This document shows positions 12,237-25,154 of a stretch of DNA of 64,000 nucleotides, piece after piece (the stretch's first letter is position 1; every line of letters starts with the position of its first letter). The stretch is from Magnolia sinica (Eukaryota; Streptophyta; Magnoliopsida; Magnoliales; Magnoliaceae). The position numbers were made by a program, and so were the translations under genes. Below the pieces are notes generated by a model. It was not told where the DNA came from. It searched no databases and saw only the letters and a list, made by a program, of their open reading frames with translations. The DNA lies in the NCBI RefSeq assembly GCF_029962835.1, contig NC_080582.1, positions 76,380,177 through 76,444,176 on the forward strand. Reading direction: 5' to 3'.

Positions 12237-12968
12237 TAGTGTTCAAAGTATTGGTATCACTATAAGTTTTGTTGGCCGAGGATAAAACAATATCGATATC
12301 ATTGATAATCTTGTCGATAGAAAAAAAAAAAATACGAGAAATATCAAAGAAATATGGGAAAACTCATAAAAAATTTCAGTAAAACTTTTGGAGATACTAA
12401 AATATGTATATTTGCATATTTAAGAAAAAAAATTATAAAAAAAATGCATACATGATAAGTTTTCATTTAACGAGGGCCTAAAAGCACATGCTATCACGAG
12501 AAATCAGTCCAACTATCCCATTCATCCCATCTTAATATTATAATATTATTGATATCATCATCAACAATTGAATATTGCATACGACTATGAGCCCATAACA
12601 AAATTTGAAATGAAAATTTTTTAATAAACAAAATTTTAGCAATATCGATGCATTGACGACATTATCAAAATATCATCGATACACTGACAAAACAAGTGAC
12701 ACCAGAAATTTACACAATCGAAAATATTGACAACGCATTGGCGATATCAATACATTAGCAATACAAAAGCGACACCTAAAATTTACACAGTAAAAAATAT
12801 TGGTGATATCGATACATTGGTGATACTTAACAATACATTTTCAATGCTTGAAATTTTTTATACTACTAATATTTTTAGTATCACTGCCTATAATATCGGT
12901 GTTACCGAACTAGAGATACGAATAATATTGAGAATATTTCAATAATATTGGGAATACTTTAAACAATG
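12237..12968. mobile_element. hAT MITE with CGATATC/GATACATT words
   Basis: The ends are TAGTGTTCAAAGTATTGG and, inverted, CATTGTTTAAAGTATTCCC, both close to a CAGTGTTTAAAGTATT consensus. The flanking 8-mers AGAATGGA (12229-12236) and AGAATGGC (12969-12976) match at 7 of 8 positions, the length expected for hAT. The 732-bp interior is AT-rich with repeated GATATCGATAC and ATTGGCGATAT words in both orientations. It is nested in copia A. Confidence 0.8.
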
Positions 12969-13738
12969 AGAATGGCATGACTAAGGAAATACTAACATCA
13001 TTATCTCAAACAATTAGTATATCGTCAACATATACAGTTAGAATGGTAATATAATTACCATGTTTTTTTTACGAAATGATTAAGGCATACAATTATAAGA
13101 AGCAAAATTAGTTGAGGAATTAGAGTGATAACATGGGAAAGAAACAACAGTGCATTTAACATTACAAACAACAATGGGAAGATCAGATAAAGGATCAAAC
13201 GGTGTAAGATCTGGAGTCAGTGACGAAGACTAATTAGTGTAAATAGTAGGCGAGTTGTTATCGTCACCACAAGCGGTAGCATCGAAACAATAAGACAAGT
13301 GGATGACCATGAGATATCAACATAAAACAAGGTCCATTAAATTTTATTTTTATTTTTTAAAAAAGGTGACATTCCAAGAAACATGACACCATTTGGTCAA
13401 TGGATAGTAGCATTTGTATATCCTTTACAAGAGAATGAGCACCTAAGAAAAAGGCACCTATGCATTATAGGAGAGTTTGTCTTAGACAAGATTAATTAGG
13501 TGAACAGAGCAAGTACACCTATAAACCTTGGGTGATAATATAAAAGAATATAATCAATTTAAGGAGTCGAAAAAAGTAACATTATTTAACTGACTAGGAC
13601 GGCATATATTGATCATACATGTAGCAACGGATACCGGTTCATCCTAATATGTTGAAAATAATGTCCATGATAGTCAAAATGGATTGAATGATGATTATTC
13701 TTTTCAGAAACTCCATTTTTTATATTTATATATATATA

Positions 13739-13767
13739 TTTTTTTTTTTGGGGGGGGGGGGGGGGGA
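13739..13767. repeat. homopolymer T/G junction
   Basis: A T run is followed directly by a run of about 17 G. It may be real slippage DNA or an assembly or base-calling artefact. Confidence 0.7.
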
Positions 13768-14428
13768 TATTTGAAATTAAATACCAGGGTCTAAGAAAAT
13801 ATCTTATAAATTTTTTTTTACATATTTATTCTTTGACATTATTAAACCAAAATGTCCTTATAGGATGTACAAATTGAGTTCTAAGATAATTAGAGAAATT
13901 TTACGCTATAAAAATTACTTATGCCTTACTTTTTATGAGACTACCAAATCAACTTAGATTAATAATTAATAAATAATATAAAATAATGATGTCCAAGCAT
14001 TAATACTACCGAAGCAGGTTCCACACATAATAATGTATTAATTGAAACAATTCCAAATACTTAGTTTCATTGAGAAATAACGAATTGCAAACATGTTTAG
14101 AAACTTAATAAAATTTGCAATGTGAATAAGTAAAAAAATAATCTAAATGTGGAAACAAACTATGAATGATACCAACCAACATGTGCCCAAGGCAAGTGTG
14201 CCATTGACGGAGACAACCTTCTCTATTCACATTAGCTATTGCTATAAATTGAAATGAGCTAATGCTTAGGTCAAAAAGACACAACCCGCCACTCTCATAT
14301 CCACCACCAATCTTTTGCTTTGTTTGCAGATCCCAAGTTAAAACATAAGATGAAAAAACATGGTTGAACAATTAAGTTACTTACGTAATAACCTAATAAA
14401 AAAGTAAGAAATAAATGAATAAGTATGA

Positions 14429-14850
14429 AGGATTAACAGTAAAAATAAAAAATAAATTTGATGAGTTAAGCTAAAGATATCATTTCCCAAGTATACAAGA
14501 AAATAAGCTACCAGCTAATATAATGTGACAAGTGGATGGAAGATAAATAGGAAGTTATCCTCCTCGCTAGCCTTATGATCGGTGACCCTATAATTAATAA
14601 TCTAAGATCCATCACAAGAGAAGATGAGTTTAATTAATAATACAAAATAAGTATATATAAAGGAATACGAGGATTGATAGTAAAGAAATCAATGAATTAA
14701 GGTAAGGGGATCATTTTTTTTAGTATACAAGAAAATGAGCCATCAATAAATATAATACAACAAGTGAATGAATTGTATGATAGGAAGTTACCTTCCTCAC
14801 TGGCCTTATGGTCGATAGCCACAGAGTTAATAATCGAAGACTATTAGAAT
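14429..14850. repeat. direct duplication of about 180-230 bp
   Basis: Two diverged copies, about 14429-14620 and about 14672-14850, share words such as GTATACAAGAAAATGAGC, AGGAAGTTACCTTCCTC and GCCTTATG. They lie inside the gag-side part of copia A. Confidence 0.6.
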
Positions 14851-15690
14851 AAGAAGCATGTTTGGCTACATAATTGACAAAAAATACTCAAAGTGTCCCC
14901 AAATGAGCTATTTTTTAAGAATATAGTATAAAGATCGGTTGGCCTTTAATGAAGCACAACAACATATTTTGGGTTGGGAAGAGCGCACTCTCTTCAACTA
15001 TAAGCAATGTTAGCCCATCGACAATACTTCAGTTAAAAGTGATGATGAAAAACATAACAAAAGCCTTTGGATGTATTAGTATCTACCTCAATGCATGCAC
15101 ACCTGACTGTCACGACTCACAGGGTGTGCCACGATCAACACACTTACTCATTTATCCTTTTAATGGAAAGCCTTCCACGTTTAACCTTTCTATATGTTAT
15201 GAGGATAATGGAGCATAAGAAATACAATGATAGGCTTCTCTATGTATATAATTATAGATTAATTTATGTGAAGGTATAGACTCCCTCTCCAAGATATGAA
15301 CTCCTTGAGGCTTAAAATGTTTGTTGAGTTTGTCAAAAAATTTAAAGAAAAACAAGTTTTTATGCCACTTACATAGATCTTAATAAATGGAAACTTGTGG
15401 TATGTAATGATTAAATTCCTTCTATCTTTAGTGCAAATGGGTATAATATAATTCTACAAACTAATCACCTTGTTGTATGCTAATAATTTATCTAGTAAGT
15501 TGATATTTACATGCTTGATTATTTCCATGTGAATATGTTCTAATAATTGCGGCCCATATCTCTTTTGTGGTGCTATACACCATAAGAGATTCACTAATCT
15601 TGGGCTTTATAGAGTGGAAGAGTCAACTAATAATCTAGTTGTCACATTTCCAATCCTCATAGGTCACATTGTTGGGAAAAGACTTCTTGC

Positions 15691-15847
15691 TCTCTGTTTT
15701 TGTTATAAAAAAAAAAAAAACTAAAAAACCATAAAATTTTCTATCCCCTCTCCTTTATTTGTAATATTTAAGAAAATTAATAAAATAATTGTAGTATAAG
15801 GTCTACCCAACACATATACCCATCCACTCTAACACTTCCCCTTAAGT
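15691..15847 (-). repeat. copia LTR and polypurine tract
   Basis: On the minus strand, an AAGGGGAAGTG polypurine tract is followed by TTAGAGTGGATGGG, the usual arrangement at the inner edge of a copia 3' LTR. Yet gag sequence of copia A follows within about 150 bp, so the LTR also serves as A's 5' LTR. This fits a tandem copia pair sharing one LTR. Confidence 0.5.
15812..15847. repeat. 36-bp direct repeat, left copy
   Basis: Identical over all 36 bases to 16837-16872. It spans the copia polypurine tract and LTR start and flanks the GAGTCGAG element. Confidence 0.9.
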
Positions 15848-16585
15848 AGAGGTGGGCATCGAGCCGAGTCGAGTCGAGGTGGGCCAAGCTTGGCTTGGCT
15901 TGTCCATGTTGTACTCTAGTTTGAGCTCAAGCTCAACATCAAAGCTTGGTTTGTTTGCCAAAGCTATCAAGTCGAGTTCGAGTCGAACTAGTGGTTCAAG
16001 TCGAGTCGAGTTTACCTCGAGTCGAGCTTGAGCTTGTTCATCAAAATATTTCGAGTCGAGCTCGAGCTTGTTGGGTGAGAGAATAATGGATTCTGTTCTC
16101 GATCCACCTCTATTGATGAAAAATTCAAAAATCTTAGGAGAATCAAAGCAAAACCCGATGAAAAAAGTCAAACAAAGCTTCAAATCGGATGAGGAAACCT
16201 GTAAGAACCTATCTGTTCTTGATCTTCTTCTGCCAGCAGAAATCCAAGTACTAAAAAAGAAACAGAGCAAAACACATCAGAAATCCAAGTAAAGAGCTCT
16301 AGCCAATCAGATCATTGGATTTCCTTGAAGCTCTAACAAATCTGAGAAGAACCCATCTCGAATTTCTTGGGTTTCTCGCCTAAGAAGTAGATCTCAAGAG
16401 ATTGAAATCATACTATTGTGGAGCTGAAATGAAAACTAGTGGTGGTGGTCGGGGCGGGCGTACGGTTGGCTGTGGACAAAGAAAGAGAAGGGAAAGGGAA
16501 AGGGAAGGGGTGCGCGTGGTCGAGTAGAGACTCTAGGGTTTGTTTTTATTTTTTTATTTTTAAGTTTAAACTTAAAACTTATATT

Positions 16586-16625
<40 letters not shown>

Positions 16626-16836
16626 ATATTTAACATTTAATATATTTATTAATCGAGCCGAGTTGAGCTCGAGTTCGAGCTTCGAGTCGAATCGAGTTCG
16701 AGCCGAGTCGAGTTGAAATACCCCCTGGTCGAACTTGGCTTGAACTCAACTCGAGCTTCAAATAATTAGCTTGGCTTGGCTTGAATCGGCCATTCAAGCC
16801 GAGTCAATCCGAGCTGACTCGAGCCGAGTCGAGCGA
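15848..16836. mobile_element. GAGTCGAG-word element, 989 bp
   Basis: Both ends are dense in GAGTCGAG, GAGCTCGAG and GCCGAGTCGAG words. The centre is unrelated and contains a (TA)n tract at 16589-16622. The left end reads AGAGGTGGGCATCGAGCCGA. The terminal words are arranged mostly in direct orientation. It is inserted in a copia LTR/polypurine junction and flanked by exact 36-bp repeats. Related but shorter pieces lie at 21760-21935 and 54786-55440. No transposase is seen. Confidence 0.7.
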
Positions 16837-16872
16837 ACATATACCCATCCACTCTAACACTTCCCCTTAAGT
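16837..16872. repeat. 36-bp direct repeat, right copy
   Basis: Exact copy of 15812-15847, directly abutting the right end of the GAGTCGAG element. Confidence 0.9.
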
Positions 16873-17060
16873 TAGCACATAAATATCATGGATGTCTAAA
16901 TACAAGACAATCGAAATGTAGAAAGCTTTGGTAAACACATAAGCTAGTTGGTGCTTGGATGAGAGATATGGTGTGTGAATTAAATTAGCACGCAACTTTT
17001 CTTGAATAAAGTGACAATCAACCTCAATATATTTGGTACGTTCATGAAATATTAGATTAG
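16873..17060 (-). pseudogene. copia B, 3' end of RNase H region
   Basis: Minus-strand sequence reads as HERTKYIEVDCHFIQEK-like and then an ADIFTKA-like region, followed by the polypurine tract at the 36-bp repeat. Only the last part of the polyprotein is left. The upstream part is cut off near the LTR beginning at 17156. Confidence 0.6.
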
Positions 17061-17155
17061 ATGCAATTGTTAATGCACATATTTGTTAATCACATGCATT
17101 TGTGTGTCAGTGAATAGGTTAAGCTTTTGAAAGCTGAAGAACAATGACATATGAA

Positions 17156-17719
17156 TGATGGGGAACTACGGAAGCACACAGATGAATCAAGCAAAGTACT
17201 CCAATCGCACAATTAAGTTTAAACACAAACAATCTGAATTTTACATGGAAAAACCCATGCGGAAAAAAATCACGGCACAAAAGGACAGTGATGCACTATG
17301 AAAGCATAAACTTACAAGAAATAGAGATTACCCAATTCGAACAAGCCTAGAATCTTCCCAATCTATGCCCTTAAAACCCTTATGAATAAATTTTAAAAAC
17401 CTATAACACATCTCTCTATTCCCAAATCCTGATTACACTTATATATATAGCCTCTATGAGAATCACAATCAAAATCGAAAACACATCCCGCACTTATGCA
17501 ATTATGTGCGCGTGCTCAATGGCACCTTCAATGGCATCGACAGTCTGTCGATGCCATCGAACTCCCTCAATGACATTGAGAAATCACCAAAACATTACAA
17601 CAAGAAAACATGAATTTTTTGAATTTTTTTATGGCATCGAGCACCTGTTCGATGACATTGAACTCTACTCAATGGCATCAACGGACTCTGATGCTCACAT
17701 ATTTAAGACATCAACAATA
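17156..17719 (-). repeat. 3' LTR of copia element C
   Basis: On the plus strand it begins TGATGGGGAACTACGG and ends ...GACATCAACAATA. It is related throughout to the solo LTR at 60812-61500, and its first about 40 bp match 21694-21733. On the minus strand the adjacent GGTGGAGAT is a typical copia polypurine tract. It contains several GATGNCATCGA palindromic words. Confidence 0.75.
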
Positions 17720-20700
17720 ATCTCCACCATGTCTTCAATCTTCATTCTTCATGGCTCTTTTATCATTATTTATAATTTCGCCTTACATCATAGCTCCACC
17801 ATCACTTCTCGTGCATCCTCCATCTTCCTTTTACGCCTTTGCCAAGCCTAGAGAAGTTACACTTAAACTTCTCTAAGAGAACCACCTTAATAAGCATGTT
17901 GGCTGGATTCACGCTCGTGTGAATCTTTTATAGAGTCATGCCTCTTCCTCAAGTACATGTCGGATAAAATGATGATGAGCATTAATATGTTTAATACGTG
18001 AGTGATAAACATAATTTTTAGCCAAATTGATTTCACTTTCACTGTCACAATTAACCAACACGACTTCCTTCTGAAGCCCCAATTGATTTATCATACCCCT
18101 CAACCATACACTTTCTTTGAATGCTTTTATCACCACTATATACTCAGCTTCAGCTATGGAAAGAACCATCAGAAACTGAAGCTTCGACATTCAACTGATT
18201 ACTCCACCCACTAGCACAAACGAGTAATCAGAAGTCAGCCTTCTATTGTTCACACTGCCTGCATAATTAGAATCCACATAACCTATTAATTTGGCCCCTG
18301 ATTTCTCAAAAGATAAGACGTGGTCTTGCGTACCTCGAATATATCGAAGTAGCCATTTTATTGATTCCTATTATTGATTACCGAGGTTAGACATGTATCT
18401 ACTAACAACACCCATCGCATGTGAAATATCTGGTATAACATAGACCATGACATGCATCAAGCTATCAACTGCACTTGAATAAGGCACACGAGACGCGTCC
18501 TGCTTTTCTTCATTTGTTCTAAGACACTGTTTAGAAGAAAGCTTAAAATGAGCTGCGCGAGGAACGCTGACAGGCTTTGCCCCGTCCATCTCTTATTTTA
18601 ATAATACATTTTTAAGATATTCCTTCTGAGATAATATATCAATACCGAAAACCCTCATTGTAGCCCCAAATCTTTCATCTCGAATGTCCATGATAACCGA
18701 GTCTTTAGTAAGTCGATCTCGAAAATGTTATTACTAACGATCAACATGTCATCAACATACAAAACCAAGATAACAAATTTTCTATCACTCACTGTCCTGT
18801 AATAAACATAATGATCATATTAACTTTTGGTAAACTTCCGACTCATCTTGAAAGAATCAAATTTTTTACACCACTGCCTAAGTGACTGTTTCAGGCCGTA
18901 CAACGACCTCTTTAACCTGTGAACCTTGTTCTATGCCCCTTATAATTCAAATATTTCTTATTACTTCATGTAGATATGTTTTTCAAATTCTCCATGCAGG
19001 AAGACAATCTTCACATCCATCAATTCCAGATCGAGATCATATTGGACAACCAATGCCAACATGAATCTGATAGATACTTGTTTTACTATCGGTGAGAATA
19101 TCTTAATGAAGTTGATACATTCTCTGAGCATATCCCTTTGCTACCAACATTGCCTTGTACCTATCATGTTTCTTCTTGAAGATATACCTGCACTCGATCG
19201 CTTTACGACCGACGAGAAGCTCCACCAGCTCACATATCTCGTTCTTGTATAAGGAGTCCATCTCATCATCCATCATTGCTTTCCACTTTACAGCATTTGG
19301 CTCATTAAGAGCCTCCTAAAAAGTAGATGGATCCCCCTCATCTATAATAATGGTAATGCGATATTTGAGTCATCCATGTATATCACCGGTAACTTGCGAT
19401 CCCACAAAAGATGCCTTCTCACAAGTGGTGGCTCCACCTACTCTTGTACCTCTGTATGCATCTTTGTATCGGCTTGAGTATCATCTGTGTCCACCCGAAC
19501 ATCCATAACCAACTTTTCTGGTTCCTCTTGCTCATCCTTACGGCAAATGGATCCTTCATCAAATTTGGCATCACGACTAAGGATGATATTCCTTGTGACC
19601 CAGTCATACAACCTGTACCCTTTCACACTACCTCTATAGCCGACAAAGACATACTTTTTAGCTTTCTGGTCTAGCTTATCTCTCTCTACTGATGGTACAT
19701 GAGAATAAACATCACAGCCAAACACACACAATCTTAAGTAGTTTGCCCGCTGACCACTCCATACTTCCTATGAAATTTTACAATTAATGGTTGTAAAAGG
19801 GGACCGATTCACCAAGTAACAAGTCGTGTTAATAGCCTTAATCCATAATTCCTTACCAAACCCAGCATTACTAATCATGCATTGGGCCATCTCCAAGAGA
19901 ATCCGATTCATCCGCTCAGCTACACCGTTTTTCTCGGGTGTGTGGTGCATTGTGTTATGCCTTACAATCCTTCCATTTTTACAATATTGATTAAATTCAT
20001 TTGAAGTAAATTCTCTACCATTATCTATCCTTAGTACATTCACCTTTCGTCCTAATTATTTTCTAGTCATCGCTTTTCATTGCATGAAGTCGATGAAAAC
20101 ATCAGATTTATTTTTCATAAAATAAATCCATACTTTTCTAAAATACTTGTCAATGAACGCGACGAACCATGACAACCCTCCACCAAAAACCACGGGCACG
20201 TAGCCCCCATACTTCTGAATGCATATAGTCAATAACACCCTTACATACATGTTTACTATACTTAAAAGATAACCTTAAATGTTTACCATATATACAATGC
20301 TTGCATATATTAAAATCAAAGCTTTTAAATACTAAAATTAAACAACAGTTAGAAAGTACCTTCTGCCCCGCTTGCTCATGTGGCCCAATCGTGCATGCCA
20401 TATGCGTGTAGACGTGGAATCCGCTATAGACGTTGTAGGTTTACCTGATAAAGTGCTCCATATCAACCTATAAAAATTTATATTCCGTTGTGCCTTCATG
20501 ATTACGAGTGCCCCCTTTGAAACTTTAAGGACACGATCAAAACCGGTGAATCTGCACCCAAGTGTCTTAAGTGCTCATAGAAATATCATCCTCCTCCTCA
20601 AATCAGGAATGTGTCTCACCCCGGTGAAGGTACGCTACATGTCATCAAACATCTCGATGCGCACCGATCCAACAACTACTTTACAGATATTATCATTGCC

Positions 20701-21693
20701 CATGAAGACCTGACCACCATCGCACTCATTGTAACAGGTGAACCAACTCTGATTAGGGGTCATGTTGTATGAAGCCCTTATATCCAAAATTCATTCTTCA
20801 TCGAAGTAACCGGATTTTGATGCGGTGAGCACGTCACCACCGTTCATCTGTTCACTAGATTCCGCTATGTTAGCCTCCCTGGAAGAATTTTCTGAATTCT
20901 CTTTTCTTTCCTTAAGATTTGTACAAATCTTCTTCATGTGTCCGAACATCCCACAATTCCAACGCTTCAACTTCCTTTTGCCCTTGCCCTTGGATTTGAA
21001 CCTCAATCGTAAAGATCCATTGTCCCGCTTATAATTCTACCCCTCATAACCAGTGCATCTATAGAAGCACCCATGCCACCGCTTTTCTTTCTTATCGTCT
21101 TTCCATGAAGAGCTAAGATAACGGTATCGACGCTAATGGTCGATCTACCAGTGTACAACGAGTCCTTTAATGACTTATACGAAGCTGAGAGACAATTCAA
21201 TATGATGCATGCCTGATCCTCATCTTTCATCATTTCCTCCACATCCAGCGATTTGCAAATTATTTTGTTAAAGTCACTGATGTGGGCATCAACATCAGAC
21301 CCCTCTGCCATCTTCAGATTAAATAATTGAAACTTCAAGTACATGCAATTCTAAAGGGATTTCTTTGCGTAGGTGTCTTCTAATTTTGCCTATGTATTTG
21401 CTGCAGTTTTCTCTCTTAAGGAATTGTAAAGGTCCTCGTCCTTTAGGCATAATTGGATATAGCTCTCTCTTTCCTATCCATCTTGTTCCATTCATCATCT
21501 GTCATATGATCTGGCCGCTTCTCAATATTTGCATCATCCAATCATTGTTGAACTAGGAGACCGGTCATCTTGACCTTCCATAGTTCATAGTTATTTTTCC
21601 TATAATATTTCTCAACATCGAACTTAGGATTAAAAGTCATTGATACTATGTTTTAAATTCAAACTACTTCCCAATGTTAACTCTAATACCACT
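17720..21693 (-). pseudogene. Ty1-copia element C polyprotein, decayed
   Basis: Minus-strand order is as in Tnt1-type copia. Gag (DVEEMMKDEDQACIIL) lies at 21003-21344. The zinc knuckle (RWNCGMFGHMKKIC, first Cys lost to Arg) lies at about 20940. In the protease region near 20770 the expected D-S/T-G reads DIR. Gag-pre-integrase lies at about 20300-20400, integrase (LRIDNGREFTSNEF; KNGVAERMNRIL) at 19768-20043, the integrase C-terminal region (VFVGYRGSVKGYRLYD) at about 19600, the RT domain over about 18400-19350, and RNase H (SIAEAEYIVVIKAFKESVWL) at 17936-18190. A tRNA-Met-type primer site (GTGGTATTAGAG on the minus strand) abuts the LTR stub at 21694. Many stops and frameshifts make it non-functional. 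Confidence 0.85.
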
Positions 21694-21733
21694 TGTTGGG
21701 AAACTACGGGAGCACACAGAGATGAATCAAGCT
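21694..21733 (-). repeat. 5' LTR stub of copia element C
   Basis: TGTTGGGAAACTACGGGAG and the next about 20 bp match the LTR start at 17156. The remainder of the LTR is missing, replaced by a GAGTCGAG-word sequence. Confidence 0.7.
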
Positions 21734-21759
21734 GTTGTAAATATAACCGTCTAAAACAA

Positions 21760-21941
21760 CAATTTTCGAGTAGTCCTCGATAGAGCTTTACACGAGTCGA
21801 GTTAGCTCGGTAATCTCACTTAACTCAACTTAAAAAAAGCTCGAATCGCCTGGGCTCGAAACTGGATTTGGACTGAGTTAAGCTAGTTTTTGGAGTTTAA
21901 AAAAATTTTGAGTCGAGTTCGAGCTTGCCCAAGCTTTTTGA
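21760..21941. mobile_element. GAGTCGAG-word fragment
   Basis: Contains GAGTCGAGTT, GAGCTTGCCC and ACGAGTCGAG words like 15848-16836. It truncates the copia C LTR. Ends are not resolved. Confidence 0.5.
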
Positions 21942-21961
21942 AGTGTGTACTAACAAGCTAA

Positions 21962-21985
21962 CCCATATATATATATATATATATA
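21962..21985. repeat. (TA)n microsatellite
   Basis: About 20 bp of TA repeats at the left junction of the 3.17-kb element. Confidence 0.9.
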
Positions 21986-24900
21986 ACACCTTAGATTTTC
22001 AGGGGCCGTGTAAGAACTCAGCTCCCGAATTCCCAGGTGTCATGGGTGCCCTAATGGGCTTCATATTTTAATTACATTTGGATGATCTCATAAACAATAG
22101 AGGATTTAGCAAGGCATGAAGCATAAGTACATCATAAAGCAGTATCAATTGCTACTAAATATAAAAATATCCAAACCACGAATTCAAAATCATCTAAATA
22201 GGGAACTAGTCCCACCCATACATGACCCAAAGCGACTAGGGCCCTGGTCCATATCCCGTGGTAGCTCGAACTCAAACTAAAAGGATCCGCTGAAAGTCTG
22301 AAAGTAGGGAAGCTCCTCTTCCCTATCCTTGCTCACCTCGCTCGGCTCGTCGAGCTCTGCCTCACCTGCATCTAGTAAAGGGTCTGGTTGGTATTTTAAA
22401 ACATCGTCCCAGAGTGGGAGTGAGTAGCTAACTCAGTGGTTACTATTAGGCTTAAGTTACAATAAGCATCAACTATATGATGAATTTAATGAAAGACATA
22501 CATTCACAGATCCCTAAATAGTCTTGTTAATGCATATTCATTTATTATGATATGATGGATGACCTCGCAACAACACCCCCTTAAGTGACTTTGTCTAACG
22601 ATCGCGCATGACCAACACTCCCTCATTGCGACCTCAACTGCCGAGTCGCCAACCTAACTAGTGCGATGCGATCATGATCGTGTTAGTCGAGTTTTTAATT
22701 AATTCCGTTCATCCAGCATATTGGAAAAACTGGTACACCCCACGTATCATTGCCCTCAGCTGGTTGCGAGGTTAAGGCTCCTCAACGTGCGAGGCCAGGA
22801 CCCCGTAATCCTTGATCCCATCGGGTTCCCCATCCCCGATTCAAGCACATGGGGAGTGCTGAGAAGAAGGATCGCTCGCGGTCACTACAGGGAGGCTCGT
22901 CACCCCAGCGTAGGCCGACAGTTCGGACACAGTATCCCATTTCACCATGTCCAGCTCTCGAGTCAGTGGATTGGTTTCAAATGGTTATCAATAAGCTTTA
23001 GTGGTTGAAGGGTGTTCTAGGTTTTATACAGGCGTGAATAGATATGGCTAACAAACATGATTGGTCAGTAAGTGAACTACACCGTGCGAGTTCAGGTGAG
23101 TACGTGATGGACGACATCGAGTACAAGCGACCCATGCAGTCCAACTATTGTTGCCCATTCGCATCTGCCCAAACCCACTGGTTTAGCCGCAGGATGGTCC
23201 TACCAACAGGACCACATTCTCCCACTTCAATTCTCTGATCAACCCAGGGGTTTATGACATTCAATAATATTCTAACAAATTTGGATTCGCCTTCTAACAC
23301 TAGTAAAGTCATGCACTCATACATCAAACATAAAAATTCATATTTTCTACAATGCAACTACTAATAAAAAATACGAAATTAATTTGTGTGCATGTTAAGT
23401 GGGGTTACCGAAGAGATCAAGAGCTATACATTATTCATATTACAAACATACAATAAGTATTAATGCTAGCACAAACATACAATAAGGATTTATGCAAGTA
23501 CCAACATACAACAAGGATTTTAAGCAATCATACATGCCACAAGGAAGGTTATACTAGAATCACATATGAGATGAACATGCCACTCCAAATCAAGCCCAAT
23601 CATGCTGAAGAACAAATAACCAACACTTAACCATTTTATAGGATTTAGGGAGACCTATCATGTAGGGTCTTAGCTAGGTTCTCTCTATATTACTCAAGCA
23701 CATCATTCTAACATTCATAATCATTAAACTCATAGTAAAATTGGTGCTAGGCCACCTAAGGATAATAATATGTACCTTGTGACGAACCACTCGATTCACG
23801 GCGCCCGTAGGGTTATGGTGTTAGGAAATCATCGTTGAAATGCCTAAATAAGCATACAAGCTTGTAAGAATTGAAATGAATTAAACACATGACCTAAACC
23901 TACGAACATAACTCAATACTTACCTTTAATTGTCGCCGGATCGACACCAATGAAGGACAATGTTGCTTTAGAGGAGATGAGAGGGTGAAGTTGTACAAAC
24001 CCTTATGCTTCCAAGCTTTCCCTCTCTTTCTCTTCTTTTCTCCTCTTTCTCTTCTCCCTTTCTCTCTTTCTTTCTTCTAGGGTAAATTCGTATGGGGAAA
24101 GGGATGCCCAAATGAAACCTTTATATAATGTCAGATTTGGTGTAAACGGCCCCAAGGGCTACGTTTTTACTATACTAGCCCTATAAGAGGGTCTTTCTAA
24201 CCTCTAGGGCCCACTATGGGGCGTACATATTGATATACACTGTAGGATAGTTGGCCTTAACGATGATCTACGTATGGATATGATCGGTCTGCCATTTGGA
24301 TGCGCCGATCGATAGATATGATTAGAAGTCTGTTCAACGATCATCAATAGTCAATCGGGGCCGCGGCTATACGGATATGAGCAGGGAAATATCCTTACTC
24401 CACGTATGAAGTTTGGTCATAAATCGACGGTCCAAAATCCTCAACTTTGCATAAGAGTGGACGACCCAATTCACTTAAGTTTCAGTTTCTTCCTTTTGAG
24501 TATTTGCATTTCTCATGCACTCGTCCTTTGGCTCAAGTTGAGCGGTTCTGGACAGTACGTAGATCTGACTCCCGCGATGGACGTCAAGCCCAGTAAGATG
24601 GACATTATTTTATAGTTTTGGAACTAGTGACCCACTAACGAGCGGTTTAGAGCTTGTTCGGTAAATCAGATCGTTTCTGGAATGAATTAGGTATTGAGAT
24701 TTCTTGTGGGTAATGATTAAGGTTTGAATTAACTATGTTCCTAGTGTGACCTATTTATAGTTATTGAAAGTGAAGATTTGGTCATAATTACTCTGAACCG
24801 TCGGTTGTAGGCTAAAAGAGTAACGAGGTTAATTTGATCTATTAATCAAGATCCGGGCCTTATCTGACTCGGCTTCGGTTAGATCTTTAATTTAGTTATG

Positions 24901-25154
24901 CTTGTCATGATTAGTTAGTGATGAGTCGGTCAAATTTAGGCCCTATGTGAGTAAATCATGGGGCTAAACTTGATGTTCAAGTAAATGGCCGGATTCGCTG
25001 GCTTCCTACGGTTGATTAATCGGACTTGTGCGGTTCTTTACTGGTTTCACCCGTGTATAAACTAGCATTGAGTTCTGAGAAGTAAATAATGTGTTATGAT
25101 CGACCCATTTCTCAAGGACGTCCATTTCCAAGTTGAAAAAAAATTCAGGACGTT

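Larger units (their letters stand above)
11540..15690 (-). pseudogene. decayed Ty1-copia retrotransposon A
   Basis: Minus-strand polyprotein remnants appear in the expected order from high to low coordinates. Gag-like sequence (WLFHSIKPKISESL) lies about 15500-15690; the gag-pre-integrase region (HTCLGHMLVGIIHSL) about 14105-14370; integrase remnants (KNGVSEKNNHHS; TYLINRLPS-like; KGYKCYYP) about 13370-13720; and RT/RNase H (VGELLSLFITRLNIAYAVS, followed by a histidine-acid KYIEVDY-type tail) about 11550-12110. Frames are broken repeatedly by stops and indels, and a hAT MITE splits it at 12237-12968. It cannot encode a working polyprotein. Confidence 0.8.

Noticed and set aside
15067..15279. 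Plus-strand open frames across the copia region 11-21 kb
   Set aside because: The recognisable protein similarity is on the minus strand in gag-to-RNase H order; plus-strand frames are shadows.
16436..16636. Open frames with YIYIYI runs here and at 26268-26490 and 62360-62593
   Set aside because: They are translations of TA microsatellites.
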